Source: Roseiarcus sp963758335 (GTDB lineage: Bacteria > Pseudomonadota > Alphaproteobacteria > Rhizobiales > Beijerinckiaceae). From it: DNA of 64,000 nucleotides. Under the pieces are notes generated by a model. The model did not search any database, was not told the origin of the DNA, and saw only the letters and a list, made by a program, of their open reading frames with translations. Each line of letters starts with the position of its first letter. The stretch's first letter is position 1. This document shows, in pieces, positions 47,561-56,646 of this stretch. The position numbers were made by a program, and so were the translations under genes. Location of the stretch: NCBI GenBank assembly GCA_963758335.1, contig CAVWVF010000005.1:186001-250000 (forward strand). Reading direction: 5' to 3'.

Positions 47561-48871
47561 GGCTCGTCGCTATTTCAAATGGGTGAATTAGCGAGCACGT
47601 CACCGGCGATGAGGTAGACGATGGCTTTGAGGTTTCGTTTGGTTCGGTAGCCCTTGGCCTTGCGCTTGGCGGCCTGGACATTGCCGTTGATCGCCTCCAG
47701 AACGCCATTGGAAAGGCCGGTGGCGATCGATCTGAGGATGCCTTGCGACTTCGCCGTGATCGTCTTGGCCAGCTTCTTCATCGGCGCGAGGTCGCAGACT
47801 TGAACCCAGGCGTTCCAGCGGTCGAGGAAACGCCGAGCCGATTTGACGCTCATCGTGAACAGCTGTTGCAGGTTCATGCGGATCTGCATCGCTTGGATCG
47901 TGTCGAGGTTCTGCGCTTCCAACCGAGAGAGCGCCTCCTTTTCCTCCTGCGTCAGACGATCGACGTTCTTCAGGAAGATGTAGCGCCGGCCCTTGATCTG
48001 GAAGTTGTTCCGCGCCTCCTCGCGCCGCACCTGGTCGACGGCCTCGTTGGCGAGTTTGATGACGTGAAATTTGTCGAACGTGATCTCAGCGTTCGGGAAG
48101 TTCTCTTTGATCCCCGCCTCGAATGCAGCCCCCATGTCGATGCTGGCGTCGGTCACCGCTTCGCGCCGGCCGCCATGCGCCTCGAGGAAATCCGCGAATT
48201 CCTTCACGGTCGCCGCGTCCTTGCCGTCGGCGACGTAGACGACCTTGCGCCGCGCCATGTCAACGAACAGGCTGATGTAGTCGTGGCCGCGCCGCGCCGA
48301 AGTCTCGTCGGCGGCGATGCGCCGCACCAGCGACAAATCCAGCTTCTCCACCGCCCGCCAGACGTAGTGTTCGACGATGCGCCACAAGCGCGTGTCGTGC
48401 TCGCCGAGCCGCTCGGCCGCATTGGCGATCGGCATCGTCTTGGCCAGCGCCAGCACATAGGCCTCGAACAGCAACGTGAAACCCGATCCCGCGCGAGCCC
48501 ACGGCGTCGCCACCTTGCGCACGCCGCACTGCGGACACGTCACCCTCGGCGTGCGCGCATGCAACAGCGTGCGATGCTGGAAGAAATCCAGATGCCGCCA
48601 GGTCTCCTCCTTCGTGTCATGAACCGCGCAGTCCTCGCGCCCACACTGCGCACAGGCGAACCAACTCCCCCGCGGAAAATCCACGCATAAATCGAGCCGA
48701 CCGTCCACCGCGTCGAACTTGCTGCGCGTCACCATCCACGGCGACGCAAGACCAAGGGCCAACTGGAAAAGATCGGTGTCCTGCATCCCCTCAGGCTAAA
48801 CGCGATCCCCCCTGAGCGATCGCTAACCCGCCCCCAAATTCCGACTTACCCACTCCTTTCAGCGAGGAGCC
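47561..48871 (-). mobile_element. ISL3-family insertion sequence, copy 1
   Basis: 1,311 bp. Ends GGCTCGTCGCT (left) and, reversed, GGCTCCTCGCT (right). An 8-bp target duplication CCAAAATT lies at 47553-47560 and 48872-48879. Nearly identical to 54396-55706. Confidence 0.93.
47575..48786 (-). CDS. ISL3-family transposase, copy 1
   Basis: 403 residues. N-terminal zinc-finger pair CAQCGREDCAVHD and TCPQCGVRK, then the DDE domain with RRIAADETSARRGHDYISLF, ITFDKFHVIKLANEAVDQVR and the C-terminal SNGVLEAINGNVQAAKRKAK with the catalytic Glu. Only a few residues differ from the copy at 54410 (TDLF/TALF, SKFD/SEFD, KSQG/KSEG). Confidence 0.95.
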   Translation of the reverse strand: MQDTDLFQLALGLASPWMVTRSKFDAVDGRLDLCVDFPRGSWFACAQCGREDCAVHDTKEETWRHLDFFQHRTLLHARTPRVTCPQCGVRKVATPWARAGSGFTLLFEAYVLALAKTMPIANAAERLGEHDTRLWRIVEHYVWRAVEKLDLSLVRRIAADETSARRGHDYISLFVDMARRKVVYVADGKDAATVKEFADFLEAHGGRREAVTDASIDMGAAFEAGIKENFPNAEITFDKFHVIKLANEAVDQVRREEARNNFQIKGRRYIFLKNVDRLTQEEKEALSRLEAQNLDTIQAMQIRMNLQQLFTMSVKSARRFLDRWNAWVQVCDLAPMKKLAKTITAKSQGILRSIATGLSNGVLEAINGNVQAAKRKAKGYRTKRNLKAIVYLIAGDVLANSPI

Positions 48872-48879
48872 CCAAAATT

Positions 48880-49343
48880 CTCTCCGTGAAAACTACAACG
48901 CAAGTCACACTCATGCGCCAACAACTCAAAAGCCTCAAACAGCTCTCAGCGCTGGTAATCTAAATCGTCCAAGCCTTAGACGCGTTGGCATGGCTGGTGA
49001 TACTTCTTCAAGTCGACTGCCTCATAACAAGCATCACCAGCACCATCACCACCAACACGTGAAACCCAGCTTTTAGCCGCGAGGCTTTGCGTAAGGTGCA
49101 AAAATCAAGCAGACCGTGCGAAAACTCCGCGACGCGTTACGTGGCGCCCAAATTTCGCGGCCTACGACCGCGAAGAGCGAAGAAAATCGCGAAAATCGGT
49201 TCTCTGCGCGACCCTACGGAGCCACGCATCGAGTTTTCGCACGGTCTGCAAGATTTTTGCAACAAACCTAGGCCATTGGTGAGGTTGAGCTTTTCTGTTT
49301 CATAAGTCTGTTGCAGAATGGCACCCCAAAAACGGGGGAGCCG
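48880..49343. other. Non-coding spacer before the resolvase
   Basis: No gene is seen. It contains decayed sequence related to the fragment at 47472 and a 163-bp inverted-repeat structure (49098-49260). Confidence 0.45.
49098..49260. repeat. 163-bp structure with 30-bp inverted ends next to the resolvase
   Basis: The arms 49098-49127 and 49231-49260 match at 28 of 30 bases (GCAAAAATC, two differing bases, then GCAGACCGTGCGAAAACTC). Between them are 103 bases rich in CGCG words. It resembles a MITE or paired transposon ends. Confidence 0.7.
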
Positions 49344-49442
49344 ATGACTGATTCACTGGAGACGGAGCACGACGAGTTTGAGCGCACCGCTTCCGTTGTG
49401 CGCGAACTGACGAAAGTCGACGTCGCGCGATTGCTGCAATGA
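49344..49442 (+). CDS. 32-residue leader peptide coupled to the resolvase
   Basis: ATG behind GGGGGAG encodes MTDSLETEHDEFERTASVVR then ELTKVDVARLLQ and a TGA that overlaps the resolvase ATG (ATGA). The ribosome site and coupling support translation. Its role, perhaps only to couple translation, is unknown. Confidence 0.5.
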   Translation: MTDSLETEHDEFERTASVVRELTKVDVARLLQ

Positions 49443-49852
49443 TCTACGGTTACGCCCGCGTCTCGACCGACGCCCAAGACCTCACCAGCCAGCTCGCTCA
49501 ATTGAAGGCCGCCGGATGCGAGCGCGTCTTCCGCGAGAAGATCAGCGACGCGACGGCCGACCGGCCGCACCTTCGCAAATTGCTGGCGGCCGTCACTCAC
49601 GGCGACGTGGTAATCATCCCCGCCGTCGATCGCCTCTCGCGCGACACGACCGACTTGCTCGTCATCGCTCGCGACCTGCAGAAGGCGGGGGCAGGGCTTC
49701 GCTCGATGTCGGCCGTCCACCTAATCCTCTTCCTCACCGAATGGGCGAAGGAGTCTCGCCGGCGCACGCGCCGCGTCGAGCGCTTCCGGTCGCTCAAACT
49801 GTGGGGCTTGGAGTGGACGGCATACGATCGCGAAGACGATCACCAGTCCTAG
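49439..49852 (+). pseudogene. Serine resolvase/invertase, 3' truncated
   Basis: The first ~88 residues are a good catalytic domain start: MIYGYARVSTDAQDLTSQLA (Ser nucleophile in RVST), REKISDATADRPHLRKLLAA and VVIIPAVDRLSRDTTDLLVI. After AGAGLRS the family sequence (usually L.EP..DTTS) is lost and unrelated residues follow, so the long helix and the DNA-binding domain are gone from about 49705. Likely inactive. Confidence 0.75.
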
Positions 49853-49974
49853 ACTAGACCCTTGCACTGACCCGGGGCCGGTGCCACTGGCCGGAAAACG
49901 GGCGAAGCAGGGAACGATGTTGCTCGGGCTATTAGTAAACGATAATAACCTTTATCATATAAGTAGGAGGCCAG

Positions 49975-50708
49975 ATGCCGGACACGTTTTGGACGCCTCA
50001 GGTAGTCGCCGCCTTTGCAGGGTTCGGCGGCGTTGTCATGGGTTCGCTCATTAGTTGGGGGGTGCAAACCCAACTTCTCGGGCGGCGTATCGAGGCCGAC
50101 GAGACACTCGCCCAACGCAAATTCGAGTCCGACAAGGAACTGGCCGAGCGGAAGTTCACGTTCGACAAGGAAATCGCGGAACGCAAATTCAAGTATGACC
50201 GAGAGCTGCACGATCATAAATGCAAGACGGAACTCGCCGAGCAGGCCCTGACCGCCTTCTACGAGGCCCGCGATGCGTTCATTTGGGTTCGCAGCCGTGG
50301 CATCTTCGGAGCAGAAGGCAGCACGCGGACGCCAGCGCCGGGGGAAACCGCGACGCAGCAGGAAAAGCGCAACACGTATTTCATTCCAATCGAGCGGTTG
50401 ACCCGCGAAAAAACGCTCTTCGTCAAAATCCAATCTCTGCGTTACGCCTTCGCTGCCGAATTTGGCGAGAGCGCGGTTGAGCCTTTCAAGGCGATTTGGG
50501 GCGCTCACAACGAGATTCACTCTGCCGCGAGTGTCCTGATTCAGATTACACGGGGCGACGACTTTGACGGAGTGCGCCGCCGCTTTTGGATTCGTTGGGT
50601 TGGGGAATGGCCGAGCGCCCCGACGATATCGACCGTAAGATTGAAAAAGCCGTTCAAGATATCGAAACGCTTTGTCGCCGGGTGCTGTCGGGAACACCGA
50701 CCAAATGA
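49975..50708 (+). pseudogene. Membrane-anchored coiled-coil hypothetical, frameshifted near its end
   Basis: One N-terminal helix (VVAAFAGFGGVVMGSLISWG) is followed by imperfect repeats (ETLAQRKFESDKELAERKF, TFDKEIAERKFKYDRELHDH) that look like a coiled coil, and a helical C-terminal half. The expected end DSLGWGMAERPDDIDRKIEK then AVQDIETLCRRVLSG is in the next frame: the run of four T at about 50594 would need five. It overlaps the recombinase start (ATGA), so they share an operon. Function unknown. Confidence 0.55.
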
Positions 50709-51659
50709 CATACCTTCTTGCCCCCGTTGCGTCGTCGGCTCCGGTTATAATTGCGGCGTCCGGCGCACGCGCGTCCTATCGCTTCCTCGAATTCTTCACC
50801 GCGCAGATCAGGAACCCGCACACGCGCCGCGCCTACGCGCGCGCGGCGACGGAATTCTTCGATTGGCTTGAGGCGAAGGGCGTCACGCAGCTCGCGGCGA
50901 TCGAGAGCGTGCATGTCGCCGCCTACATCGAGCAGTTGCAGCGCGCGCGATCCGCGCCGACCCGCGAAGCTGCGCCTGGCCGCCTTGCGTCACCTGTTCG
51001 ATTGGATGGTCATCGGCCAGGTCATGCCGGCCAATCCGGCCGCCGCCGTGCGCGGGCCGCGCCATATCGTGCGGCGCGGCAAGACGCCGGTGCTCGACCC
51101 GGCCGAGGCGCGCCAGCTCATCGATGCTATCGACACGACGACGATCATCGGCTTGCGCGACCGCGCCTTGATCGGCTTGATGGTCTATTCCTTCGCACGC
51201 ATCGGCGCGGCGATCGGGATGCGCGTCGAGGACGTGTACACGCAGAACCGCCGGCTATGGGTGCGCTTGCACGAGAAGGGCAAGCAGCACGCCATGCCCT
51301 GCCATCACAACCTCGAATCCTATTTGCACGCGTACATCGACGGCGCGGGGCTCGCGAGCGATCCGAAGGCGTTGCTGTTCCAGACCTACAGCCGCGCGAC
51401 CGGCCGGCTCACCGGCAATCCCCTGCCCCAGGCGAACGCCTATGCGATGATTCAGAGGCGGGCGCGGGCGGGCGGCATTACGACGAAGATCGGCAATCAC
51501 ACGTTTCGGGCGACGGGCGTGACCGCCTACCTGAAAAACGGCGGGACGCTTGAGCGCGCGGCGCAGATGGCGAACCACGCCAGCACGCGGACGACGCAGC
51601 TCTACGATCGGCGCGCCGAGGAAGTGACGCTCGACGAGGTGGAGAGGGTCGCGATTTGA
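50705..51659 (+). pseudogene. Tyrosine recombinase/integrase, frameshifted
   Basis: Start MTYLLAPVASSAPVIIAASG; N-terminal SAM-like domain FFTAQIRNPHTRRAYARAAT. The frame breaks near 50970 (one extra base in ACCCGCGAAGCTG), then resumes KLRLAALRHLFDWMVIGQVM. The catalytic set is visible: Arg in YSFARIGAA, HTFRATG (HxxR), NHASTRTTQ and Tyr in QLYDRR. It belongs to the XerC/D-like group common in alphaproteobacterial islands. With the frame restored it would be about 317 residues. Confidence 0.8.
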
Positions 51660-51723
51660 AGCTGGCGGAAGGCGATCGACACGCGGCCCCGCGCCCCCGC
51701 GGAGACCAACGCAAGGATAACTC

Positions 51724-52749
51724 ATGCACGACAAACTGAACTTTTTCGAACCATGGGAAGCCCTCCCTCCTTCGCACGAGAACCAGCTCACACGGGCGCT
51801 CCTAGTGGTCCTTCGTTATTGTCCTATTGCACACCAAGCGTGGCTCGCACTAATCGATAGTAGACTCCTTTTACATTCACTTCCGCCTCCCGCCTTCGAC
51901 ACACAGCGGAGTACTATTCTGAGAGGTGAAGAACAGCCCGCAACCAACGAGCCAATCAAAGGCATCAGCGTTCTTTGTTCGGCAGATATTGCCACCGCTT
52001 CTTCCGGCAGAGTGTTGCATCCTGATCGAGGGCAGGTGTTCGATGGCGTCATTCGCTACGGCGACGAGGCGGTGATTGTGCTGGAGTCCAAGTTGGGCGA
52101 ATTCGCCGATGACTGGCAAGCGCGCAACATAAACCTTCATGGCCAGCCGGTAGTGTTCGATGGCCCCATTAAAAGAATGTCTTGGCACGACGTTCTCGCA
52201 ATATTCACCGATATCGCTGACGAAAACCGTGGTCTGATTGGAGGAGCCGAACGTATTATACTGACCGATTTCCTGGACTTCGTTGACAGGCAATTCCCAC
52301 AATTGGGACCCTTCAACACGCTTCGACGGTGTCAGGCCGAGGCGTCCCGTGTTGGGAGGCGACTCGACATGATTTTGATGGAAGTACTCGGAAGTGACGC
52401 TCCAAAATTTCCTGGAATGCACTTGGCCGTGACTCCTGCCCAACTCAACTACAATAGAAAGAACCGGACTGTAGAACTGACAATGTGGCCAGCGGACACG
52501 CTCGAGCAAGCGCGCGAATTCTACAAGAGACCAGAAGCGATCAAGCGGCTTCTCATGCTAGCCGACGAGGGGTGGCGCATCGGGCCAAACTTCCACTTCG
52601 GTTTCGTGGCTTCGGGTCTCTGCTGGATGACAACCGCATTACCTCACATGGGGTGTTTCGGGTCAAGCTCATTCGTTTGCACCGGCCGCTGGCGTGTCAC
52701 CCGCGAAGCGGGGCGAAGCGCAGCGGAGCAGGGAGCGAAGCGACCTTGA
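51724..52749 (+). CDS. Hypothetical protein with possible PD-(D/E)XK nuclease motif
   Basis: 341 residues. FDGVIRYGDEAVIVLESKLG gives the D...E-x-K spacing of a PD-(D/E)XK nuclease core, preceded by a helical region (ENQLTRALLVVLRYCPIAHQ). The last ~45 residues look unlike the rest and overlap an inverted repeat, so the native C-terminus may be lost near 52600. Codon use is more AT-rich than the core genes. A defence role next to a recombinase and toxin-antitoxin genes is plausible but unproven. Confidence 0.55.
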   Translation: MHDKLNFFEPWEALPPSHENQLTRALLVVLRYCPIAHQAWLALIDSRLLLHSLPPPAFDTQRSTILRGEEQPATNEPIKGISVLCSADIATASSGRVLHPDRGQVFDGVIRYGDEAVIVLESKLGEFADDWQARNINLHGQPVVFDGPIKRMSWHDVLAIFTDIADENRGLIGGAERIILTDFLDFVDRQFPQLGPFNTLRRCQAEASRVGRRLDMILMEVLGSDAPKFPGMHLAVTPAQLNYNRKNRTVELTMWPADTLEQAREFYKRPEAIKRLLMLADEGWRIGPNFHFGFVASGLCWMTTALPHMGCFGSSSFVCTGRWRVTREAGRSAAEQGAKRP

Positions 52750-52762
52750 CGCGCCAGCGGCC
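52684..52762. repeat. Inverted repeat (15-bp arms)
   Basis: GGCCGCTGGCGTGTC and GACGCGCCAGCGGCC match at 14 of 15 as inverted arms around a 49-base loop of GAAGCG words. It overlaps the doubtful end of the preceding gene. Confidence 0.6.
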
Positions 52763-52763
52763 G

Positions 52764-53142
52764 GATACACTGTCACGAGCGAGCGCGCCCTTGCGCGCTC
52801 TTGGCTGCCTCTGTGGTCTTTGCCGCGCTCATTCATTTTGGCATTGCGCATCTCCTTGGCGTTTGGATCCGAAGCGTGAGCCCGTCTTTCGCATGCAGCC
52901 TTGACGGCCGCATCACCTCACATCCGGTCGAGCTTGTCGGGGCTCGCACCATAATCCCTCATGCTCGAGGGCGTCGGGCTCGGGTTGGCGGGGACCATCC
53001 TGTTAAACGGCGTGTTTCAGCCAGGCAAAGCCGCGGTCACCGCCCGCCCGGATCCGGCGAAGCCGTCGCGTTCGGCTTCGCTGGAATGGGGTTGAGTCGT
53101 TAAGCCATCGTTGGAGCGTCGGCGTAGGATTGAGCCATCGGG
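52764..53142. other. Non-coding region downstream of the IS110 gene
   Basis: No gene is seen. It lies on the 3' side of the IS110-family transposase and may hold the IS end and its guide (bridge) RNA, since the 5' side is at most about 80 bases long. Short repeats GAGCCATCG and AAGCCATCG occur near 53105-53140. Confidence 0.35.
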
Positions 53143-54306
53143 TCAGGCCGCCTTGAACACCGCGCCCTCGGGAACGACGCCTTGGGTGACATAGCGCCAC
53201 AAGGCGACGAGCAGTTTGCGGGCCAGCGCCACGATGGCGATCCGGCGGACCCGTCCCTTCGCGGCGCCGACCCGCGCCCGAAACCAGCGGCTCAACGCCG
53301 AGTCCGGCTGGTGACGCAGCCAGAACCAGGCCAGCTCGATCATGGTCTTGCGCAGGCGGCGGTTGCCCGACTTCGAGATGCCTTGATCCCGTTCGACGCC
53401 GCCGCTCTGCCAGGGGCTGGGCGCCAATCCGCCGTAAGCCGCCACCTGGCGGCGGTTGGCGAAGCTGCGGAACAACGATTCCAGCCAGAGGAGCGAGGCG
53501 AACTCGGGGCCCAAGCCCTTGAGCTCGAGGAGCCGGGCGGCGGGGTTGGTGCGCTCCTCGGCTTCCGTGCGGATGAGCGCGTCGCGGGCCCGTTCGACCG
53601 CAGCCAGTTGCGTCGTCGCCAGCGCGATCCGATCGAGCTCCCGGCGTATTTCCGCCTTCAGCAGCGGCGGCAGCTCGCGGCCGTCGCCGGTTCGCAGCGC
53701 CTCGAGCCGCTCAAAACGATCGCGCCGAAGCGGGTTGTAATCCCGGATGCCTTGGCCGCTGAGCAGGCCCCTGACCCGATTGGTGTGCTGAATGCGTTCC
53801 TTGAGCAGCGTGCCGCGCTCGCGGGTCAGCCGCCGGCGATCCTCTTCTTCCGGGCTCGGCGCGCGAACCATGGAGCAGACCCGCCGCTCGCCGCGAGCCC
53901 ACGCCATCAGCGTCCGCAACAGCGTCTCGCCGTCGATCGCATCGGTCTTGGCTCGCCGATGCCGCCGGTTGACCGCAATCGAAGCCGCATCGACCACGTG
54001 GCTCTCGATCCCCTCGGCGAGCAGCAGGCGATGGATCCAAAATCCGTCCAATCCCGCCTCCTGAATGACGATCGCTTTGATCGGCACGCCATAGCGCTGC
54101 TCGGCCTTCGCCCTCGACCGCGAAAGAAGGTCGAGCAGGCCGGCGCCGTCCCCACCCTCGACCACATGCCTGGAAAATTTCTCGCTGCCCGGACTGTTGA
54201 TCGTCACAACCCATTTCGATTTGCTCAATTCGAGCGAGGCGAACAGCGTGATATCATTCGCGCGGGCGGTGGTCGCGACAACGGTCGCGGAGGTGATTAA
54301 ATGCAT
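53143..54306 (-). CDS. IS110-family transposase
   Basis: 387 residues. N-terminal RuvC-like DEDD domain (ITLFASLELSKSKWVVTINS, VIQEAGLDGFWIHRLL, RAKTDAIDGETLLRTL) and the C-terminal transposase-20 domain with the catalytic Ser region (ASLLWLESLFRSFANRRQVA, AYGGLAPSPWQSGG, GISKSGNRRLRKTMIELAW). Intact. IS110 elements use a bridge RNA to choose donor and target. Confidence 0.92.
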   Translation of the reverse strand: MHLITSATVVATTARANDITLFASLELSKSKWVVTINSPGSEKFSRHVVEGGDGAGLLDLLSRSRAKAEQRYGVPIKAIVIQEAGLDGFWIHRLLLAEGIESHVVDAASIAVNRRHRRAKTDAIDGETLLRTLMAWARGERRVCSMVRAPSPEEEDRRRLTRERGTLLKERIQHTNRVRGLLSGQGIRDYNPLRRDRFERLEALRTGDGRELPPLLKAEIRRELDRIALATTQLAAVERARDALIRTEAEERTNPAARLLELKGLGPEFASLLWLESLFRSFANRRQVAAYGGLAPSPWQSGGVERDQGISKSGNRRLRKTMIELAWFWLRHQPDSALSRWFRARVGAAKGRVRRIAIVALARKLLVALWRYVTQGVVPEGAVFKAA

Positions 54307-54395
54307 CGGTTGCCTCCATGCTGGTGTGGAAGATCAGCCTACCAAGGGTCCGGCCGCCGTCCACCCGCATAGGATCTGTTGCGGAGTACATGTCG

Positions 54396-55706
54396 GGCTC
54401 GTCGCTATTTCAAATGGGTGAATTAGCGAGCACGTCACCGGCGATGAGGTAGACGATGGCTTTGAGGTTTCGTTTGGTTCGGTAGCCCTTGGCCTTGCGC
54501 TTGGCGGCCTGGACATTGCCGTTGATCGCCTCCAGAACGCCATTGGAAAGGCCGGTGGCGATCGATCTGAGGATGCCTTCCGACTTCGCCGTGATCGTCT
54601 TGGCCAGCTTCTTCATCGGCGCGAGGTCGCAGACTTGAACCCAGGCGTTCCAGCGGTCGAGGAAACGCCGAGCCGATTTGACGCTCATCGTGAACAGCTG
54701 TTGCAGGTTCATGCGGATCTGCATCGCTTGGATCGTGTCGAGGTTCTGCGCTTCCAACCGAGAGAGCGCCTCCTTTTCCTCCTGCGTCAGACGATCGACG
54801 TTCTTCAGGAAGATGTAGCGCCGGCCCTTGATCTGGAAGTTGTTCCGCGCCTCCTCGCGCCGCACCTGGTCGACGGCCTCGTTGGCGAGTTTGATGACGT
54901 GAAATTTGTCGAACGTGATCTCAGCGTTCGGGAAGTTCTCTTTGATCCCCGCCTCGAATGCAGCCCCCATGTCGATGCTGGCGTCGGTCACCGCTTCGCG
55001 CCGGCCGCCATGCGCCTCGAGGAAATCCGCGAATTCCTTCACGGTCGCCGCGTCCTTGCCGTCGGCGACGTAGACGACCTTGCGCCGCGCCATGTCAACG
55101 AACAGGCTGATGTAGTCGTGGCCGCGCCGCGCCGAAGTCTCGTCGGCGGCGATGCGCCGCACCAGCGACAAATCCAGCTTCTCCACCGCCCGCCAGACGT
55201 AGTGTTCGACGATGCGCCACAAGCGCGTGTCGTGCTCGCCGAGCCGCTCGGCCGCATTGGCGATCGGCATCGTCTTGGCCAGCGCCAGCACATAGGCCTC
55301 GAACAGCAACGTGAAACCCGATCCCGCGCGAGCCCACGGCGTCGCCACCTTGCGCACGCCGCACTGCGGACACGTCACCCTCGGCGTGCGCGCATGCAAC
55401 AGCGTGCGATGCTGGAAGAAATCCAGATGCCGCCAGGTCTCCTCCTTCGTGTCATGAACCGCGCAGTCCTCGCGCCCACACTGCGCACAGGCGAACCAAC
55501 TCCCCCGCGGAAAATCCACGCATAAATCGAGCCGACCGTCCACCGCGTCGAACTCGCTGCGCGTCACCATCCACGGCGACGCAAGACCAAGGGCCAACTG
55601 GAAAAGAGCGGTGTCCTGCATCCCCTCAGGCTAAACGCGATCCCCCCTGAGCGATCGCTAACCCGCCCCCAAATTCCGACTTACCCACTCCTTTCAGCGA
55701 GGAGCC
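54396..55706 (-). mobile_element. ISL3-family insertion sequence, copy 2
   Basis: 1,311 bp, same ends as copy 1. The 8-bp target duplication ACATGTCG is at 54388-54395 and 55707-55714 and contains the start codon of the gene at 55709. Confidence 0.93.
54410..55621 (-). CDS. ISL3-family transposase, copy 2
   Basis: 403 residues, nearly identical to the gene at 47575, with the same zinc-finger and DDE motifs. High identity points to recent transposition within this genome. Confidence 0.95.
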   Translation of the reverse strand: MQDTALFQLALGLASPWMVTRSEFDAVDGRLDLCVDFPRGSWFACAQCGREDCAVHDTKEETWRHLDFFQHRTLLHARTPRVTCPQCGVRKVATPWARAGSGFTLLFEAYVLALAKTMPIANAAERLGEHDTRLWRIVEHYVWRAVEKLDLSLVRRIAADETSARRGHDYISLFVDMARRKVVYVADGKDAATVKEFADFLEAHGGRREAVTDASIDMGAAFEAGIKENFPNAEITFDKFHVIKLANEAVDQVRREEARNNFQIKGRRYIFLKNVDRLTQEEKEALSRLEAQNLDTIQAMQIRMNLQQLFTMSVKSARRFLDRWNAWVQVCDLAPMKKLAKTITAKSEGILRSIATGLSNGVLEAINGNVQAAKRKAKGYRTKRNLKAIVYLIAGDVLANSPI

Positions 55707-55708
55707 AC

Positions 55709-56008
55709 ATGTCGTATTGGAAGGACAGCATAGACAGCGCGGGGCAAGTTCCCCGCAAAGACTGGAACGACTACTGGGAGAAACTGGTAAACGAAAAGAT
55801 TGTCGATGCTTCGGAACGAGAAGAATTCGACAACGGCTTTACCCGCACCCAGCGGTCCGCAGCTACCCCAAGGCCTAGCCTCGTATGTGCCTTCCCTTGG
55901 AGCCTTGATGAAGCCGAACAAGTAGATTCATTGGGAAAACTAGCCATGACTGTCAAAGACCGTCTCAATCAGCTGCTTGGTGCCATCGGCGAGGATTTGG
56001 TAAAGTAG
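55709..56008 (+). CDS. Hypothetical 99-residue protein whose start is reset by ISL3
   Basis: Starts MSYWKDSIDSAGQVPRKDWN and is mostly polar; no family recognised. ISL3 inserted across the ATG: the original GCGGAG site (54381-54386) is now 1.3 kb away, yet the IS end supplies GAGGAG four to nine bases before the ATG. Whether there is a promoter reading out of the IS is not visible. Confidence 0.5.
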   Translation: MSYWKDSIDSAGQVPRKDWNDYWEKLVNEKIVDASEREEFDNGFTRTQRSAATPRPSLVCAFPWSLDEAEQVDSLGKLAMTVKDRLNQLLGAIGEDLVK

Positions 56009-56169
56009 AATATCAGTGCAGTAATTATCGCCCCACGGATATCTTCTTCCAATCCAATGATGCGCGCTCATCAAAAAGCGGCGAGCTCATTCAGAACAAA
56101 ACGTCCTTTATGTTGCACTATAGAACCGCCTCCGGTCTGGCGGTTTGTCCTGGTTCTGGCGGCTGTCGT

Positions 56170-56480
56170 TCAGGCCGCTTTCGCAGCCGACAACGCGAAC
56201 GCCTCACGCCCGCGCAGATAGTATTTGTTCGGCTCGTTGATTTTCTCGACCACTCCCTTGTATTCACGCTCGGTCGCCGCCAGGAGCCCGACGCTCGTCA
56301 GCAGGCTGTGCGCGCGCCGGATGTCGCCGGGGATCCCCGTCTTCGCGTGAATGACCTCATGCGAGGCCAATGGAGAACAGGCGCTGATTCTCGCGCACCG
56401 ACGCGAAATAGAGATACAGCTTCAAAGCATGAAGATCGAGCTTACCCCGGAGCGGCAAGAGCCTTTCAGGCATTCCTCAA
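56170..56480 (-). pseudogene. Frameshifted fragment of an unknown protein
   Basis: Minus strand: LLPLRGKLDLHALKLYLYFA then SVRENQRLFSIGLA, and after a frame change SHEVIHAKTGIPGDIRRAHS with LLTSVGLLAATEREYKGVVE and KINEPNKYYLRGREAFALSA. The pattern suggests a helix-rich, perhaps winged-helix, protein; no family assigned. The 5' part is missing and the break is at about 56363. Confidence 0.4.
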
Positions 56481-56646
56481 CGGTCGCCCCTTGCGCCGAC
56501 CGCCACGCCTCGCCCCAAGGTTAATGCAACCTACAGTCGCAAACACGCAAAAAAAAGCCATCCCAATCAACGCCAGCTGCTTAGGATAATCTGTCGCAGG
56601 CGCTGTCGTTCTTCTCGTGCGCAGCCGTCTGCTGCCCGGGTGGTCT

